A stretch of DNA of 64,000 nt from Planctomycetota bacterium (GCA_027493525.1 JAOSKN010000001.1:2542001-2606000), one strand, 5' to 3'; shown: positions 33,472 to 42,950, numbered from the stretch's first letter. The notes: a model not told the origin generated them from the sequence alone. Numbers and translations are program-made.

Positions 33472-34605
33472 TTAACTGTTTCGCCGCCCGGCCAGGCTTT
33501 CCAGCGCCGCGTCGAAGGCCTTGATCCGTTCGCTCCAGCGCAGCGGCGCGAAGGCCGCGGCCAGCCGCGCGCCGAGGTCCCGCGCGCGCGCGGGCTCCCG
33601 GGCGTAGGCCTTCAACCGCGCGAGCAGGTCCGCGCCGTCGGCGTAGAGCGCCTCGCCCTGCAAGCCCGCGGGGAGCAGTTCCGGATACGAGAGCCGCCGC
33701 GGGGCGAGCAGCCCGCAGCCGCAGAGCCCCGCCTCGACCACGCTCAGCCCGAAAAACTCGTGGTGCGCCGTGCTGACGACGAGGTCGCAGGACCCCAGCA
33801 GCGCGGCGTATTCCTTCCGCGAGGCCGCGAAGCCCCAGTGCGCGACGGCGCCGCCGAGCCGCTCGCGGGCCTGCGCGAAGATCTCCGGGCTGTCGCGGAA
33901 GCGTTCCCCCAGCACGACGGCCTCGAACGGCGCGCCGGCCGCCTGCAACTCGAAGAGCGCCGTGAAGAAACCTTCGGGGTTCTTGTCGAACTCCCAGCGA
34001 TGGTTCCAGCCGACGCGCAGGACGCCTTCGCGGGTCCGCGGCGGCGGCGCGATCTCGACCCCCAGATGCAGCACCCTGGACTTCGCGGCGATGCGCGCCT
34101 CGAGCCCGGCCGGCGCCTCGTCGGGCATCCGCTTCAGGAAAGCCGGCGCGGCGGCGAGGAACTCGTCGCGATGGAAGGCGCTGTTGAACCAGACCTCGTC
34201 GGCGGCGAGGCAGCTCATCAGGTTGATGAAGCCGTAATGGTAGTCGCGTTCGTCCTCGTGGCGGACGGGGTAGGTGAGCTGGTTCTCGTGCATGAAAACG
34301 GCCAGCGGCGGCGGGCGCCCGCCCGGCCAGCGTTCGCGCGCCAGGCCCAGGAACTCGGCGAGGTTCAGGAAGTCGCTGACCAGGAGCGCGTCGCAGGCGC
34401 CGAGGCGTTCGAGGTCGTCCTGGAACCGCAGCGCGCTGCCGCGCATGCGCCACTTCCACTTCCGCGCCGGCTGGGTGAAGAACTCGAACCGCAGCGCGCT
34501 GCGCGCGGCCAGGTCCTCAAGGAAGGTCTTGTGCGAGCCCCCGAAGTAGGGCTCGATCGCGCCGATCCGCAGGCGCGCGGGTGAACTTCCCGAATCGGCG
34601 CTCAT
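33472..34605 (-). CDS. Probable tRNA-queuosine alpha-mannosyltransferase (GTDC1/DUF3524 family)
   Basis: 377 residues. The DUF3524 N-terminal signature is clear: IEPYFGGSHKTFLEDLA, FFTQPARKWKWRMRGSALRF, FMHENQLTYPV and DYHYGFINLMSCLAADEVWF. The C-terminal glycosyltransferase family 4-type half has GWNHRWEFDKNPEGFF, VVLGERF and STAHHEFFGLSVVEAGLCGC. This matches the family of vertebrate QTMAN/GTDC1, which adds mannose to queuosine in tRNA-Asp from GDP-mannose. The bacterial protein is expected to act on Q-tRNA; queD is about 5 kb away. The ATG was preferred over an in-frame TTG upstream. Family assignment is firm; substrate is inferred. Confidence 0.85.
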   Translation of the reverse strand: MSADSGSSPARLRIGAIEPYFGGSHKTFLEDLAARSALRFEFFTQPARKWKWRMRGSALRFQDDLERLGACDALLVSDFLNLAEFLGLARERWPGGRPPPLAVFMHENQLTYPVRHEDERDYHYGFINLMSCLAADEVWFNSAFHRDEFLAAAPAFLKRMPDEAPAGLEARIAAKSRVLHLGVEIAPPPRTREGVLRVGWNHRWEFDKNPEGFFTALFELQAAGAPFEAVVLGERFRDSPEIFAQARERLGGAVAHWGFAASRKEYAALLGSCDLVVSTAHHEFFGLSVVEAGLCGCGLLAPRRLSYPELLPAGLQGEALYADGADLLARLKAYAREPARARDLGARLAAAFAPLRWSERIKAFDAALESLAGRRNS

Positions 34606-34739
34606 CGCGGGGCCCCAAGCCTGCGCCAAGCCATGTCCAGTTCCGTAGTTACGACTATACCCGGATTTTGCGTGGCCGCCGCAGGAACGTAGTCGTCTAA
34701 TTCCATGGCGTTCCCGTTTTCCGGTCGGAGAGCCTGTCG

Positions 34740-36614
34740 ATGCCGGTTCGATCTCCCTGGGCGCCGCTGTTGACTCTGGCGCTGGTCCTTTCCGCGCGCT
34801 CCGAGGAAGAGCCGGCGCTGGAGCGCGTCGTGGAGTTCCGCGACGGGACCGTGTTGAAGATGCGCTTCGAGGACCATGAGCTGGCCTTCAAGCCGGTCAC
34901 CGACGCCGCGCCCGGCTTGAAACTCTCCGGGCTCGAGCGGCTCGTGCTGGCCCGGAACCCTCGCGTGAACGACCTGCGCCGCGTGGCCGAACGGGTCGCG
35001 CAACTGGGTTCGGACGACTTCGGCGCGCGCGAGAAGGCCACCGAGGAGCTGCGCGCGCTCGGCGCGCCGGTCAAGAAGGATCTGGAAGACGCGCTGGCGA
35101 GGGCCGAAGACCCCGAAACCAAGATGCGCCTGCGGCGGATCCTCGCGGAACTGCCGCTCGGCCCAGCCGATCCGGGCGAGGGGCTGGCCGACGAGCTGCG
35201 CCTCGCCGGCGGCCGCGTGCTGCTCGGGGACCTGGGCGAATGGGCCCTGGTCGGGCGCGTGGACGGCACGCCGCTGGTGCTGGAGCGCGCGCAGGTGCTG
35301 AGCCTCGGCGCGGCGGCCCCCATGGCCGTTCAGCCCGCCGCGGAAGCCGAAAGCGGCCACGCGGCGCGGATCGAAACCGACGAGGACGCCGCCTTCGGCC
35401 CGCAGGCGACGCGGATCGACTTCGAGAAAGCCCCCGACGGCGCCCCGCTCCAGCCGGGGCAGGACATCCGCCGCACCTTCGTCGGAAAGGGCTTCACGCT
35501 CGCGACCTCCTTCGACAACGCCATCGTCAGCGTGAACACCTACAACGTGGACGGCCGCAGCAAGGGGCTCAGTTGCGCCACCCATCAGCCGCTCTGGCAG
35601 GGACAGTTGACGATCCGCTTCCACGTGCCGGGGCATCCCGAGGTCCCCGCGGGCGTGACGCGCGCCGGGCTCTGGATCGCCGCGGTCTCCAAGGACGGCA
35701 CGGCGCTGGAGGCCTACGACGCGTTGGACCGGCCGATCCTGACCGTCAAGACCGTCAAGAGCCCCAACGACTTCCTGGCGCTGCGCAGCCCCATTCCCAT
35801 CGCCAAGCTGAAGGTGGTGCCGAACCCCGCCATCGACCAGGACTACACCATCGACGACCTCACCTTCGACCCGCCGCGCCCGCTCGGCGAAACCGGCCAC
35901 GCCACGCGGCAGGCCGTGCGCTTCGATTCCGGCGAGCGCGTCTTCGCGGGCCGGATCGCCTTGAATGATGGGCGCTGCCTCGCCGAGGCGCTCACGGTCG
36001 GGCTCGAACGCCTGGAGCGCCCGGCCGGGCAGGTGCGCGAGATCGCCGCGCCTTACGAACAGTGGAAGCCCGTCGAACTTCCGCCCGGCTGCTGGCTGAA
36101 GCTCAAGGACGGCTCGGTGCTGCGCGGGCGCTCCGAAGACGGCTTGCGCCTCTGGCGCGACCCCAAGGTCAAGCCGGCCGCCGAGGAACTCGCCGCGCTA
36201 TGGAGCGACAAGGCGGCCTACGCCGAGCCCAAGACCGAGGACGGCGCCAACGAACTGCCGCCCGCCGGCGGCGTAAGCGTGCTCAAGCCGGACGGCGCCG
36301 AGAAGCACGCCAGGTGGAGCATCGGTTTCGAAGGGCTCGAGCTCGCCGGGCAGGGCGCCGCGGACGGGCAGGTGCTCAAGTACCTCGAAGCGCCGATGCT
36401 CTGGGTCGCGCCCGTGCCCAAGCCGCCGGAGGCCGCGGGCCTCGTGCGCCTGACCAGCGGCGAGACCTTAGTCCTTGCCCCGCCCGGGCAGCCCGGCTTC
36501 GCGCTGGAATCCTGGACCGAGGAAGCCGTCGTGATCGTGCGCGGCGCGCTGCGGCTGGAGTTGAAGCCGGCGGACGTGATTATGGCAAGGCTGCCGAAGG
36601 CCCGTAAGCAGTAA
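34740..36614 (+). CDS. Secreted protein with HEAT-like repeat segment
   Basis: 624 residues with signal peptide (SPWAPLLTLALVLSARS). Residues 70-145 contain a HEAT-like unit (LGSDDFGAREKATEELRALG and EDPETKMRLRRILAEL), a pattern frequent in planctomycete secreted proteins. A beta-rich domain follows at about residues 220-380 (IDFEKAPDGAPLQ, VNTYNVDG, LWIAAVSKDG, YTIDDLTFDPP) that resembles a carbohydrate-binding or jelly-roll fold. The rest is beta-rich and similar in style to BON/SH3-like repeats (LKLKDGSVLRGRSEDGLRLW). No enzymatic site is seen. The stop codon lies inside a heptanucleotide array. Confidence 0.68.
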   Translation: MPVRSPWAPLLTLALVLSARSEEEPALERVVEFRDGTVLKMRFEDHELAFKPVTDAAPGLKLSGLERLVLARNPRVNDLRRVAERVAQLGSDDFGAREKATEELRALGAPVKKDLEDALARAEDPETKMRLRRILAELPLGPADPGEGLADELRLAGGRVLLGDLGEWALVGRVDGTPLVLERAQVLSLGAAAPMAVQPAAEAESGHAARIETDEDAAFGPQATRIDFEKAPDGAPLQPGQDIRRTFVGKGFTLATSFDNAIVSVNTYNVDGRSKGLSCATHQPLWQGQLTIRFHVPGHPEVPAGVTRAGLWIAAVSKDGTALEAYDALDRPILTVKTVKSPNDFLALRSPIPIAKLKVVPNPAIDQDYTIDDLTFDPPRPLGETGHATRQAVRFDSGERVFAGRIALNDGRCLAEALTVGLERLERPAGQVREIAAPYEQWKPVELPPGCWLKLKDGSVLRGRSEDGLRLWRDPKVKPAAEELAALWSDKAAYAEPKTEDGANELPPAGGVSVLKPDGAEKHARWSIGFEGLELAGQGAADGQVLKYLEAPMLWVAPVPKPPEAAGLVRLTSGETLVLAPPGQPGFALESWTEEAVVIVRGALRLELKPADVIMARLPKARKQ

Positions 36615-36707
36615 ACAGTAAACAGTGAACAGTGAACCGTTTTCTCTATTCGCAACCTTGCAGTTACAGAACACAGAACACAGATTACAGATTACAGATC
36701 ACAGATC
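36609..36707. repeat. Two heptanucleotide arrays spanning both stop codons of a convergent gene pair
   Basis: The left array at 36609-36636 is CAGTAAA, CAGTAAA, CAGTGAA, CAGTGAA; the first unit contains the TAA stop of the plus-strand gene. The right array at 36666-36707 is ACAGAAC twice, ACAGATT twice, ACAGATC twice, and contains the TGA stop of the minus-strand peptidase. The 29 bp between are unique. The right-hand word is the same family as the arrays at 28775 and 42091; the left-hand word is not. Confidence 0.85.
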
Positions 36708-38644
36708 CTCACTCCCCCATTTGATTAGCCCGTGCTCGGCCATGTGCCGGAAGTGCTTCACGAGCATCTCCGTGCGGTCGCGGCCGTACTCGTGGTTGGC
36801 GCGGCGGACGACTTCGGCGAAGGTGCGCTTGCCGTCGGACCAGAAGAGCGCGCCGTGCAGGTGCGCGTTCCAGGTCGGCGAACCGACGGCGTGGCGCGCG
36901 GGGCGGGGGATGCCGTCGTAGGTCGGCGTGCCGATGAAGGTCCGCAGCGGGCGCCGTTGCGCCAGGTCGCCCAGGCGCTCGTCCGCGAGCCGCGGGGCAG
37001 GCTCGCAACCGGCCAGTTCCTTCAGGCGGCGCTTGGCGAGTTCGACGAGCCGCCGCGTGTGCCGGTTGACCTTGAGCAGGTCCTTGTGCCCGGCGGCGCG
37101 CTCTTCGCGGAGCATCAGCTTCTTCGCCGACATCACGGCCGCGTCGGTCACGTCCTTCATATAGTCGAGGTGGTCGAAGGCATGGGCGAGGTGCGCCTGC
37201 TTCTCGCCGGGCGAGCCCAGCGCGTCGAGCCGCGTCGCGTACTGTCCGGCCTGGTCCTCGATGCGGCGCGCGTGGCGGCGCTGGGTCTCGAGCGCCAGCC
37301 GCCGCGCCTCGGGGCCGCTGGCCGCGGCCAGGTAGGCGAGGTACGCCGCGGAGATCGTCGCGAAGGCGTGGAGCGTGCGCGGCTTCAGCGTCTCCAGCAC
37401 GTCGCGGCTGGTGTGCCAGCAGTCGTCGGTGCTGAGCACGAAGGGACAGGGCACGCCGAGCCTGGGATCGGCGTAGACGTTGTCGGTCAGCGCCCAGGGC
37501 AGGTCGAGGTCGATCCGCGCGTAGGGGAGCTGCTTCGGCAGCCACGTCTCGAGCAGTTCCAGCAGCAACGTGTCGGCGACGGAGGGCGCGGAGTCGGGGC
37601 AGCGGTGGTGGCGGAAGTGCGCGCCGGTCTCCTCGCCGTGCCGGCCCAGCGTGTCCCAGTTCACCCCGGCGACGATGCGGCGCAGGATGCCGGGGTTGGT
37701 CGCCGCGAAGCCGATCGTGCCGTAGCATTCGTTGACCAGCAGCCCGCGCACGCCGCGCCGCGCGGCCGGAAGCGCGCCGGCGGCCTGCTTCAGCACGCGC
37801 AGGGATTCCAGGATCACCGCGCAGCCGCTGGCGTTGTCGTTCGCGCCCTGCTCCATCGCGTGCCCGATGGCCAGGACCTCCTCCTGCATCGGCCCGTCGA
37901 TGTAGCCGCAGACGAGCGGGAGCGTGGTCTCCTCGTACGCGCTGTCCACGCGCATGGTCAGTTCGACCGGGCCGCGTTCGAGGAGCACGTCGAGTTCCAC
38001 GCCGGCCTGCGAGGAGATCGCCATGCCGGGCAGCGGCGCGTCGCCGGCGTGAAAAGCCCAGCCGCCCGGGTCGTCCGACCAGGCGTTGAACCAGAAGGCC
38101 GCGTCGGGCAGATGATGCGCGGTCTTGCACCAGCTCGAGATCACGCCGGCCGCGCCGGCTTCGGCGAGCTTGGCCTTCAGCGCCAGCGGATGCGCCGGCG
38201 TGAAGACGAGCTTCCCGCGGAGCTGCTCGCGCTTGCGCTCCAGGTCGTCGGCGTCGGCCACGCGCACGACCGGCGCGGTGAGCCCGTCGGGGGCGTCGGG
38301 CCGGACCACATGATCGCGTGCGTGGGGCGCTCGGCGGCATCGCCCAGCACCTTGCCGCGTTCCTCGAAGGGCTCGTGGATCGTCAGCTTCGCGGCGCGGC
38401 AGTCCCAGCCCAGCGGCATGCGCCAGTCGCCGTAGAGCGTCTTGCCGTCGGCGGGAAGCTCGAAGGTCCGCGCCTTGATGTCCCACTCGCGCAGCTTCGC
38501 CGCGACGTCTTTCGCGGTCCGGTGGAACGCCGGAAACGTGAAGCGGCGGTCGTGCTTCCAGAGCAGCTCCACGAGGTCGAGCAGCCCGTTCTCGCTGACG
38601 TGCTCGGCGACGGATTTCAAGAGGGCCTGAACGTCGATCGGCAT
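36699..38644 (-). CDS. M28-like (DUF4910-type) aminopeptidase, one frameshift
   Basis: About 648 residues if one C is added near 38298-38302 (the frames join at MWSGP-DAPDGLTAPVVRV). The N-terminal helical part is followed by a PA-like insertion (LRGKLVFTPAHPLALKAKLAEAG) and a Zn-peptidase core: AIGHAMEQGANDNASGCAVILE (His and Asp ligands), LLVNECYGTIGF (the Glu-containing segment) and STDDCWHTSRD (late metal/His region). The C-terminal 110 residues look like a winged helix (GKRTFAEVVRRANHEYG). Cytoplasmic, no signal peptide. It would release N-terminal residues from peptides. All active-site motifs survive, so the frame break is probably a sequencing error. Confidence 0.78.
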
Positions 38645-38761
38645 GCGAGGATTCCCGTCGCGGCTTGAGGGTGAACGCGGCGCGGCTGCGGACTCGGCGC
38701 GAAGCGCAACGATGCGTAAGCGGTTGTAGGAAAGTCGAGCGGCCGCGTCAAGCTCGGGCGG

Positions 38762-39640
38762 TCAATTCGCCAGCTTCAGCGCCGCCGCGCCCGCCGCGAC
38801 CAGCGCCGCGCCGGCCAGCCGCAGCCCGCCCGCCGGCTCCTTGAAGCGCCAGATCCCGATCGCCGCGGCCACCGGCACGCTCAGCAGGCGCACCGCCGAG
38901 ACCGTCCCCGCCGGCGCCAGCGTGAAGGCGCTCAGGATCAGCGCGTACGAGAGCGGCTCGAAGAAGGCCACCGTCAGCACGTGTTTGCGCTCGCCGCGCC
39001 AGGCCTCCAGGATGCCGTTAAGCCGGTCGCGCCCGCGTAGCGTGAGCGGCAGCGGCGCGAGATACAGCCCCGAGCTGAGCGCGGTGAAGAGGAACATGTA
39101 CGGCGCCGGCTCCATCCGCTGCACGCCGGCGTCGTCGCTGAGCGTGTAGGCGGCGACGCTGAGCATCGTCAGAAAGGCCCAGCAGGGCCCGGACCAGGCG
39201 CCGGGCTCGCCGCGCCGGCCAAGGAGCGCGCGCAGTTCGCGCGCGTGCAGGACGCCCACGCCCAGCACGGCCGCGCCCATCGCCGCCCACGCCGCCGGGC
39301 CGATCGTCTCGCCGAAGAGGTACACGCCGCCCAGCGCGACGAGGAGCGGGGCCGAGCGCGCCACGGCGTAGGCCTGGCTCAGCGCGCCCGTCTGCAGCGC
39401 CCGCGACAGCAGCAGCCGGTAGGCGATATGAATCAGCGCCGAGAGCAGCGCGAAAGGGAGCGCCGCCTCCAGCGCGCCCCAGGGCGCGAGCCAGACGAAA
39501 CAGGGCAGGAAGACCAGGCCCTGCAAGGTCCCGGCGGCCATGATGCACGCGCCCGCGTCGCGGCTGGTCTTGAGCGTGGCGTTCCAGAACGCATGGAGCA
39601 CGGCGGAGACGGCGGCCAGCAGGAACGGCAGCGTGTCCAT
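38762..39640 (-). CDS. EamA/DMT-superfamily transporter
   Basis: 292 residues with about ten hydrophobic helices in two halves, each with the EamA pattern (LLAAVSAVLHAFWNATLKTSRD at the start, LSVAAYTLSDDAGVQ opening the second half, LAPAGTVSAVRLLSVPVAAAIGIWRF near the end). Drug/metabolite transporters export small metabolites; the substrate is unknown. The second half repeats the first by pseudo-symmetry, as is usual. It is divergent from pabB across a 128-base gap that must carry both promoters. Confidence 0.85.
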   Translation of the reverse strand: MDTLPFLLAAVSAVLHAFWNATLKTSRDAGACIMAAGTLQGLVFLPCFVWLAPWGALEAALPFALLSALIHIAYRLLLSRALQTGALSQAYAVARSAPLLVALGGVYLFGETIGPAAWAAMGAAVLGVGVLHARELRALLGRRGEPGAWSGPCWAFLTMLSVAAYTLSDDAGVQRMEPAPYMFLFTALSSGLYLAPLPLTLRGRDRLNGILEAWRGERKHVLTVAFFEPLSYALILSAFTLAPAGTVSAVRLLSVPVAAAIGIWRFKEPAGGLRLAGAALVAAGAAALKLAN

Positions 39641-39768
39641 GGGGCGCTCGCGCGGGTCCCGCGCCGGCCGGCCAGGCCGGTGGCTCCGGCTTGCTGCGCT
39701 TGAGGTCGGCGGGCGCGGCGACGATGCTATGATAAAAGAAGGATGTTTGCCCTGCGGAGTTTTTGCCC

Positions 39769-41160
39769 ATGCCCGCGTCGCTGACCGCCGCCCCGACGCG
39801 CCCCCGCGCGCTGCGCCTCCCGGCCGCAGGGCCGTGGCGCCTGCCGCCCGTGGCCTGGGCCGCCGCGTGGCAGGCCGAGCCGGGCTTCTGCTGGCTCGAC
39901 CACGGCGGCCCCGACGGCGCAGCGGGCTGGAGTTTCCTGGCCTGCCGTCCCGCCCGCGAATGGGCGCTGCCGGCCGGCGAAGCGCTGCGCGCGCTGGAGA
40001 CGGAACTCGCCGCGTGGCGTCCGCGCGAAGGCGAGCCCTGCGCCGGCGGCCCGCCGTTTCGGGGCGGCTGGCTGGCGGTGCTGGGTTACGACCTGGGGCG
40101 CGAGATCGAACGCATCCCCGCGCGCGCCACACCCGATCTGCCCTTTCCCGAGCTGTATCTCGCGCGGCACGAGTGGGTGCTCGCCTACGAACACCGCGCG
40201 GGCGCGTGGTGGGTCGCGGGCCTCGCGGCCGGCGACGAGGCGCTGCGAGCCGAGGCGGAGCGGCGGCTGGCGCAGCTTCCGCCCCCGCGGGATCCGGGCG
40301 CGCCCTTCGAGCCGCCCGCGCGGGCCTGGCGTTCGAACTTCGCGCGCGAGGAATACGAGGCCGCGGTGCGCCGCGCGCTGGAGTACATCGCCGCCGGGGA
40401 CGTCTACCAGGTGAACCTCTCGCAGCGCTTCGAGATCCCCTGGGCGCACGGCGCGTGGGAACTCTACCGGCGGCTGCGGGGCGCGAGCCCCGCCTCGCAC
40501 GCGGCGCTGGTCCGCGTCGGCGCGGGCCGCTGCGTGGCCTCCATCAGCCCCGAACTCCTGCTCCGCGCGCGGGGTCGCGAGGCGCTGACGCGCCCGATCA
40601 AGGGCACGCGCCCGCGCGGGCGTTCGCCGGCCGAAGACGCGGCCTTCGCCGCGGAACTGGAGGGCAGCGCGAAGGACCGCGCCGAGCTGAACATGATCGT
40701 GGATCTCGAGCGCAACGACCTGGGCAGGCTCTGCGAGTTCGGCAGCGTCGAGGTGGCCTCGCCCGGCGAGCTGGAACGGCATCCGACGGTTTTCCACCGC
40801 GTCGCGACGGTGCGCGGGCGGCTGCGCGAGCGCGTCGGGGCCGGCGAGATCCTGCGCGCGGTCTTCCCCGGCGGCAGCGTCACCGGCGCGCCGAAGATCC
40901 GCGCCATGCAGCTCATCGAGGAACTGGAGCCGACGCGGCGCGGGCCGTATTGCGGGGCGATCGGCTGGTTCGGCGCCGGCGGGGACCTCGAACTGAACCT
41001 CGCCATCCGCACCGCGCTGGCCGACGAGGCCTCCGGGCGCGCGTGGTTCCAGGCCGGCGGCGGGATCGTCGCCGACAGCGACCCGCGCGCCGAATACGAG
41101 GAGACCCTGGCCAAGGCCGCGGCCTTCTTCCGCGCTGCGAACGCCCGACCGATGCCATGA
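39769..41160 (+). CDS. pabB: Aminodeoxychorismate synthase component I (PabB)
   Basis: 463 residues with the chorismate-binding domain in the C-terminal 260 residues. PIKGTRPRG contains the Lys that distinguishes the PabB mechanism; other motifs are DLERNDLGRLCEFGSVEV, the FPGGSVTGAPKIRAMQLIEELEP loop and GPYCGAIGWFG. It adds ammonia to chorismate to form 4-amino-4-deoxychorismate in folate synthesis. The amidotransferase partner PabA is not in the window. A CGGAG site precedes the ATG; an upstream TTG is less likely. Its last codon overlaps the pabC start (ATGA), so the two are translationally coupled. Confidence 0.92.
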   Translation: MPASLTAAPTRPRALRLPAAGPWRLPPVAWAAAWQAEPGFCWLDHGGPDGAAGWSFLACRPAREWALPAGEALRALETELAAWRPREGEPCAGGPPFRGGWLAVLGYDLGREIERIPARATPDLPFPELYLARHEWVLAYEHRAGAWWVAGLAAGDEALRAEAERRLAQLPPPRDPGAPFEPPARAWRSNFAREEYEAAVRRALEYIAAGDVYQVNLSQRFEIPWAHGAWELYRRLRGASPASHAALVRVGAGRCVASISPELLLRARGREALTRPIKGTRPRGRSPAEDAAFAAELEGSAKDRAELNMIVDLERNDLGRLCEFGSVEVASPGELERHPTVFHRVATVRGRLRERVGAGEILRAVFPGGSVTGAPKIRAMQLIEELEPTRRGPYCGAIGWFGAGGDLELNLAIRTALADEASGRAWFQAGGGIVADSDPRAEYEETLAKAAAFFRAANARPMP

Positions 41161-42023
41161 ACGACACCCTGTTCTCGCTCAACGGGCGCATCGTCCCCGA
41201 ACGCGAAGCCGTCGTGCCCGTCACCGACCGCGGCTTCCTCTACGGCGACGGGCTCTTCGAGACCCTCCACGCCTACGGGCGGACACCGTTCCTGCTGGAC
41301 GCCCACCTGGACCGGCTCGCGCGCGGGCTCGATGCGCTGGCCATCTCCGGCGCGCCGTCGCGGCGCAAGCTGGCGCGGTGGGTGCGCGAGGCCGTCGCGG
41401 CCGCGGGCTTCCGCGAGGCCAACGTGCGCCTGACGCTCACCCGCGGCGGCGGCGCGCGGGGGCCTTCGGTGCGCGGCCCGAGCACGCCCTTCACCGTCGT
41501 GACGGTCACGCGCTACAAGCGCCGGCCCGCGCGGGACTACACGCGGGGCGTGCGCGCGATCCTCTCGCGCGTGCGGCGGCAGGAATCCGGCGCGCTGGCG
41601 GGCTTCAAGACGCTGGCGTACCTCGAGCAGGTCTTCGCGCGGCGCGAGGCCGACGCGGCGGGCGCCGACGAGGCGCTGTTGCTCAACAGCGCGGGCCTGC
41701 TCTGCGAGGGCTCGGCCTCCAACCTGACCCTCGTGCGCGGCGGCGCGCTGCGCGTCCCCGACCCCAGGCTCACCGGCGCGCTGCCGGGCACCGTCCAGGA
41801 GTTCGTCGTCGCGCAGGCGCGGCGCATGGGTCTGCCCGTCGCCGAGGCGGCGCTGGGGCCGTGGGACCTGCGCGACTGCGACGAGGCCTTTCTCACCGGT
41901 TCGATGCGCGAGGTCACGCCGCTGGTCCAGGTGGACGATGCGCGGATCGGGAACGGGAAACGGGGCCCGGTCACGCAAAGGCTGCTCGAGGCGTACCGGA
42001 AGGCTGTGATCCGCGATGTGTGA
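41157..42023 (+). CDS. pabC: Aminodeoxychorismate lyase (PabC), class-IV aminotransferase family
   Basis: 288 residues, PLP-dependent fold type IV. Landmarks are TDRGFLYGDGLFETLHAY, the PLP Lys in AGFKTLAYLEQV, EALLLNSAGLLCEGSASNL and the late motif DEAFLTGSMREVTPLVQ. It releases pyruvate from 4-amino-4-deoxychorismate to give p-aminobenzoate. A branched-chain or D-amino-acid aminotransferase is possible from the fold alone, but the 4-base overlap with pabB supports the lyase. The final codons lie within a heptanucleotide array, so the C-terminus (VIRDV) is partly encoded by repeat units. Confidence 0.9.
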   Translation: MNDTLFSLNGRIVPEREAVVPVTDRGFLYGDGLFETLHAYGRTPFLLDAHLDRLARGLDALAISGAPSRRKLARWVREAVAAAGFREANVRLTLTRGGGARGPSVRGPSTPFTVVTVTRYKRRPARDYTRGVRAILSRVRRQESGALAGFKTLAYLEQVFARREADAAGADEALLLNSAGLLCEGSASNLTLVRGGALRVPDPRLTGALPGTVQEFVVAQARRMGLPVAEAALGPWDLRDCDEAFLTGSMREVTPLVQVDDARIGNGKRGPVTQRLLEAYRKAVIRDV

Positions 42024-42160
42024 TCTGCGATCTGTGATCTGTGATCTGTATGCTATATTCTGAAGGACCGCCTTCGCTTCTAATACAGTTCACAGAATAC
42101 AGAATACAGATTACAGATTACAGATTACAGATTACAGATTACAGAATACAGAATACAGCC
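42007..42160. repeat. Inverted pair of heptanucleotide arrays between pabC and a convergent gene
   Basis: The left array (42007-42048) is six units of TGATCTG/CGATCTG type that begin inside pabC and contain its stop codon. The right array (42091-42160) is ten units of TACAGAT/TACAGAA type ending 2 bases before the stop codon of the facing gene. The two words are near reverse complements (one G-U wobble per unit), so an RNA through both could form a long hairpin. The spacer is 42 bp. Confidence 0.85.
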
Positions 42161-42162
42161 CC

Positions 42163-42828
42163 TCACGGCGCATCCGCGGGCGAGGGGAGGCGTTCGAGGA
42201 AGCGCACGACGATCCCGCGGTCGCGGGTCAACAGCGAGACGCGCACGCGCCGGCGACGCCCCCAACTCGAGATGGTCGTATCTTTCTTGCGCTCCTCGGG
42301 CTCGAAGCGGAGCCGCTCGCGCAGGAACTGGGTGAAGCTCTGGGTCAGCGCGGCGGGCAGGAAGCCGATGGGCTCGTCGTCGTGCCGTTTGTCCTTGGAG
42401 ACGGCTTCCAAGGGCGGCTGGGCTTTCAGCAGGCGGAGCGCCTGCACCTCGGTGTGCTCGGCCTTCGAGGCGGGATTCGAGGAGGCGAAGTGGCGCAGCG
42501 TAAAGACGAGGCGCGCGCCGTTGCGCACCGCCCGCAGTTCGGCCGGGTAGGCGCGCAGGGGCAGGGCGAAGGTGAGCGGGATCAGGGTGGAGGCGATGTG
42601 GTCGCGATCCTTCGCGCTCAGGTCGTCGGAGATGATCTCATTCAGGCGCTTGGGATCGCGTTGCAAGGCGTCCATCAGGCGCATCCAGAGCCGGTCGAGG
42701 CCGTCGTTGCAGAAGCCCCAGGGGCGCTCGAGGTCGCTGAGTTGTCGGGCGTTGGCGTATGCGTTGAGATACCGGGCCAGCAGGTCGTGACCCAGCGGAA
42801 GCGAGTGGCGCGGGCCGCCGGAACTCAT
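42163..42828 (-). CDS. Hypothetical protein
   Basis: 221 residues, soluble, no signal peptide or membrane helix. The middle contains SDDLSAKDRDHIASTLIPLTFALPLRAYP, and the C-terminal part is basic (WGRRRRVRVSLLTRDRGIVVRFLERLPS). No family is recognised by eye. It reads towards pabC across a heptanucleotide array. GC and codon use look like the core genes. A coding role is likely from length and composition only. Confidence 0.6.
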   Translation of the reverse strand: MSSGGPRHSLPLGHDLLARYLNAYANARQLSDLERPWGFCNDGLDRLWMRLMDALQRDPKRLNEIISDDLSAKDRDHIASTLIPLTFALPLRAYPAELRAVRNGARLVFTLRHFASSNPASKAEHTEVQALRLLKAQPPLEAVSKDKRHDDEPIGFLPAALTQSFTQFLRERLRFEPEERKKDTTISSWGRRRRVRVSLLTRDRGIVVRFLERLPSPADAP

Positions 42829-42950
42829 GCGAATTGGTTTAGTACGCGCGCGCGGGTCCCGCAAGGGATTTTGAGCCTCGCGCGTGGAATCACATGTGCC
42901 TTGCGAAAAGTACGAAGCACGGCGCGGCTCACGCGGCTTCGCGCGCGAGG

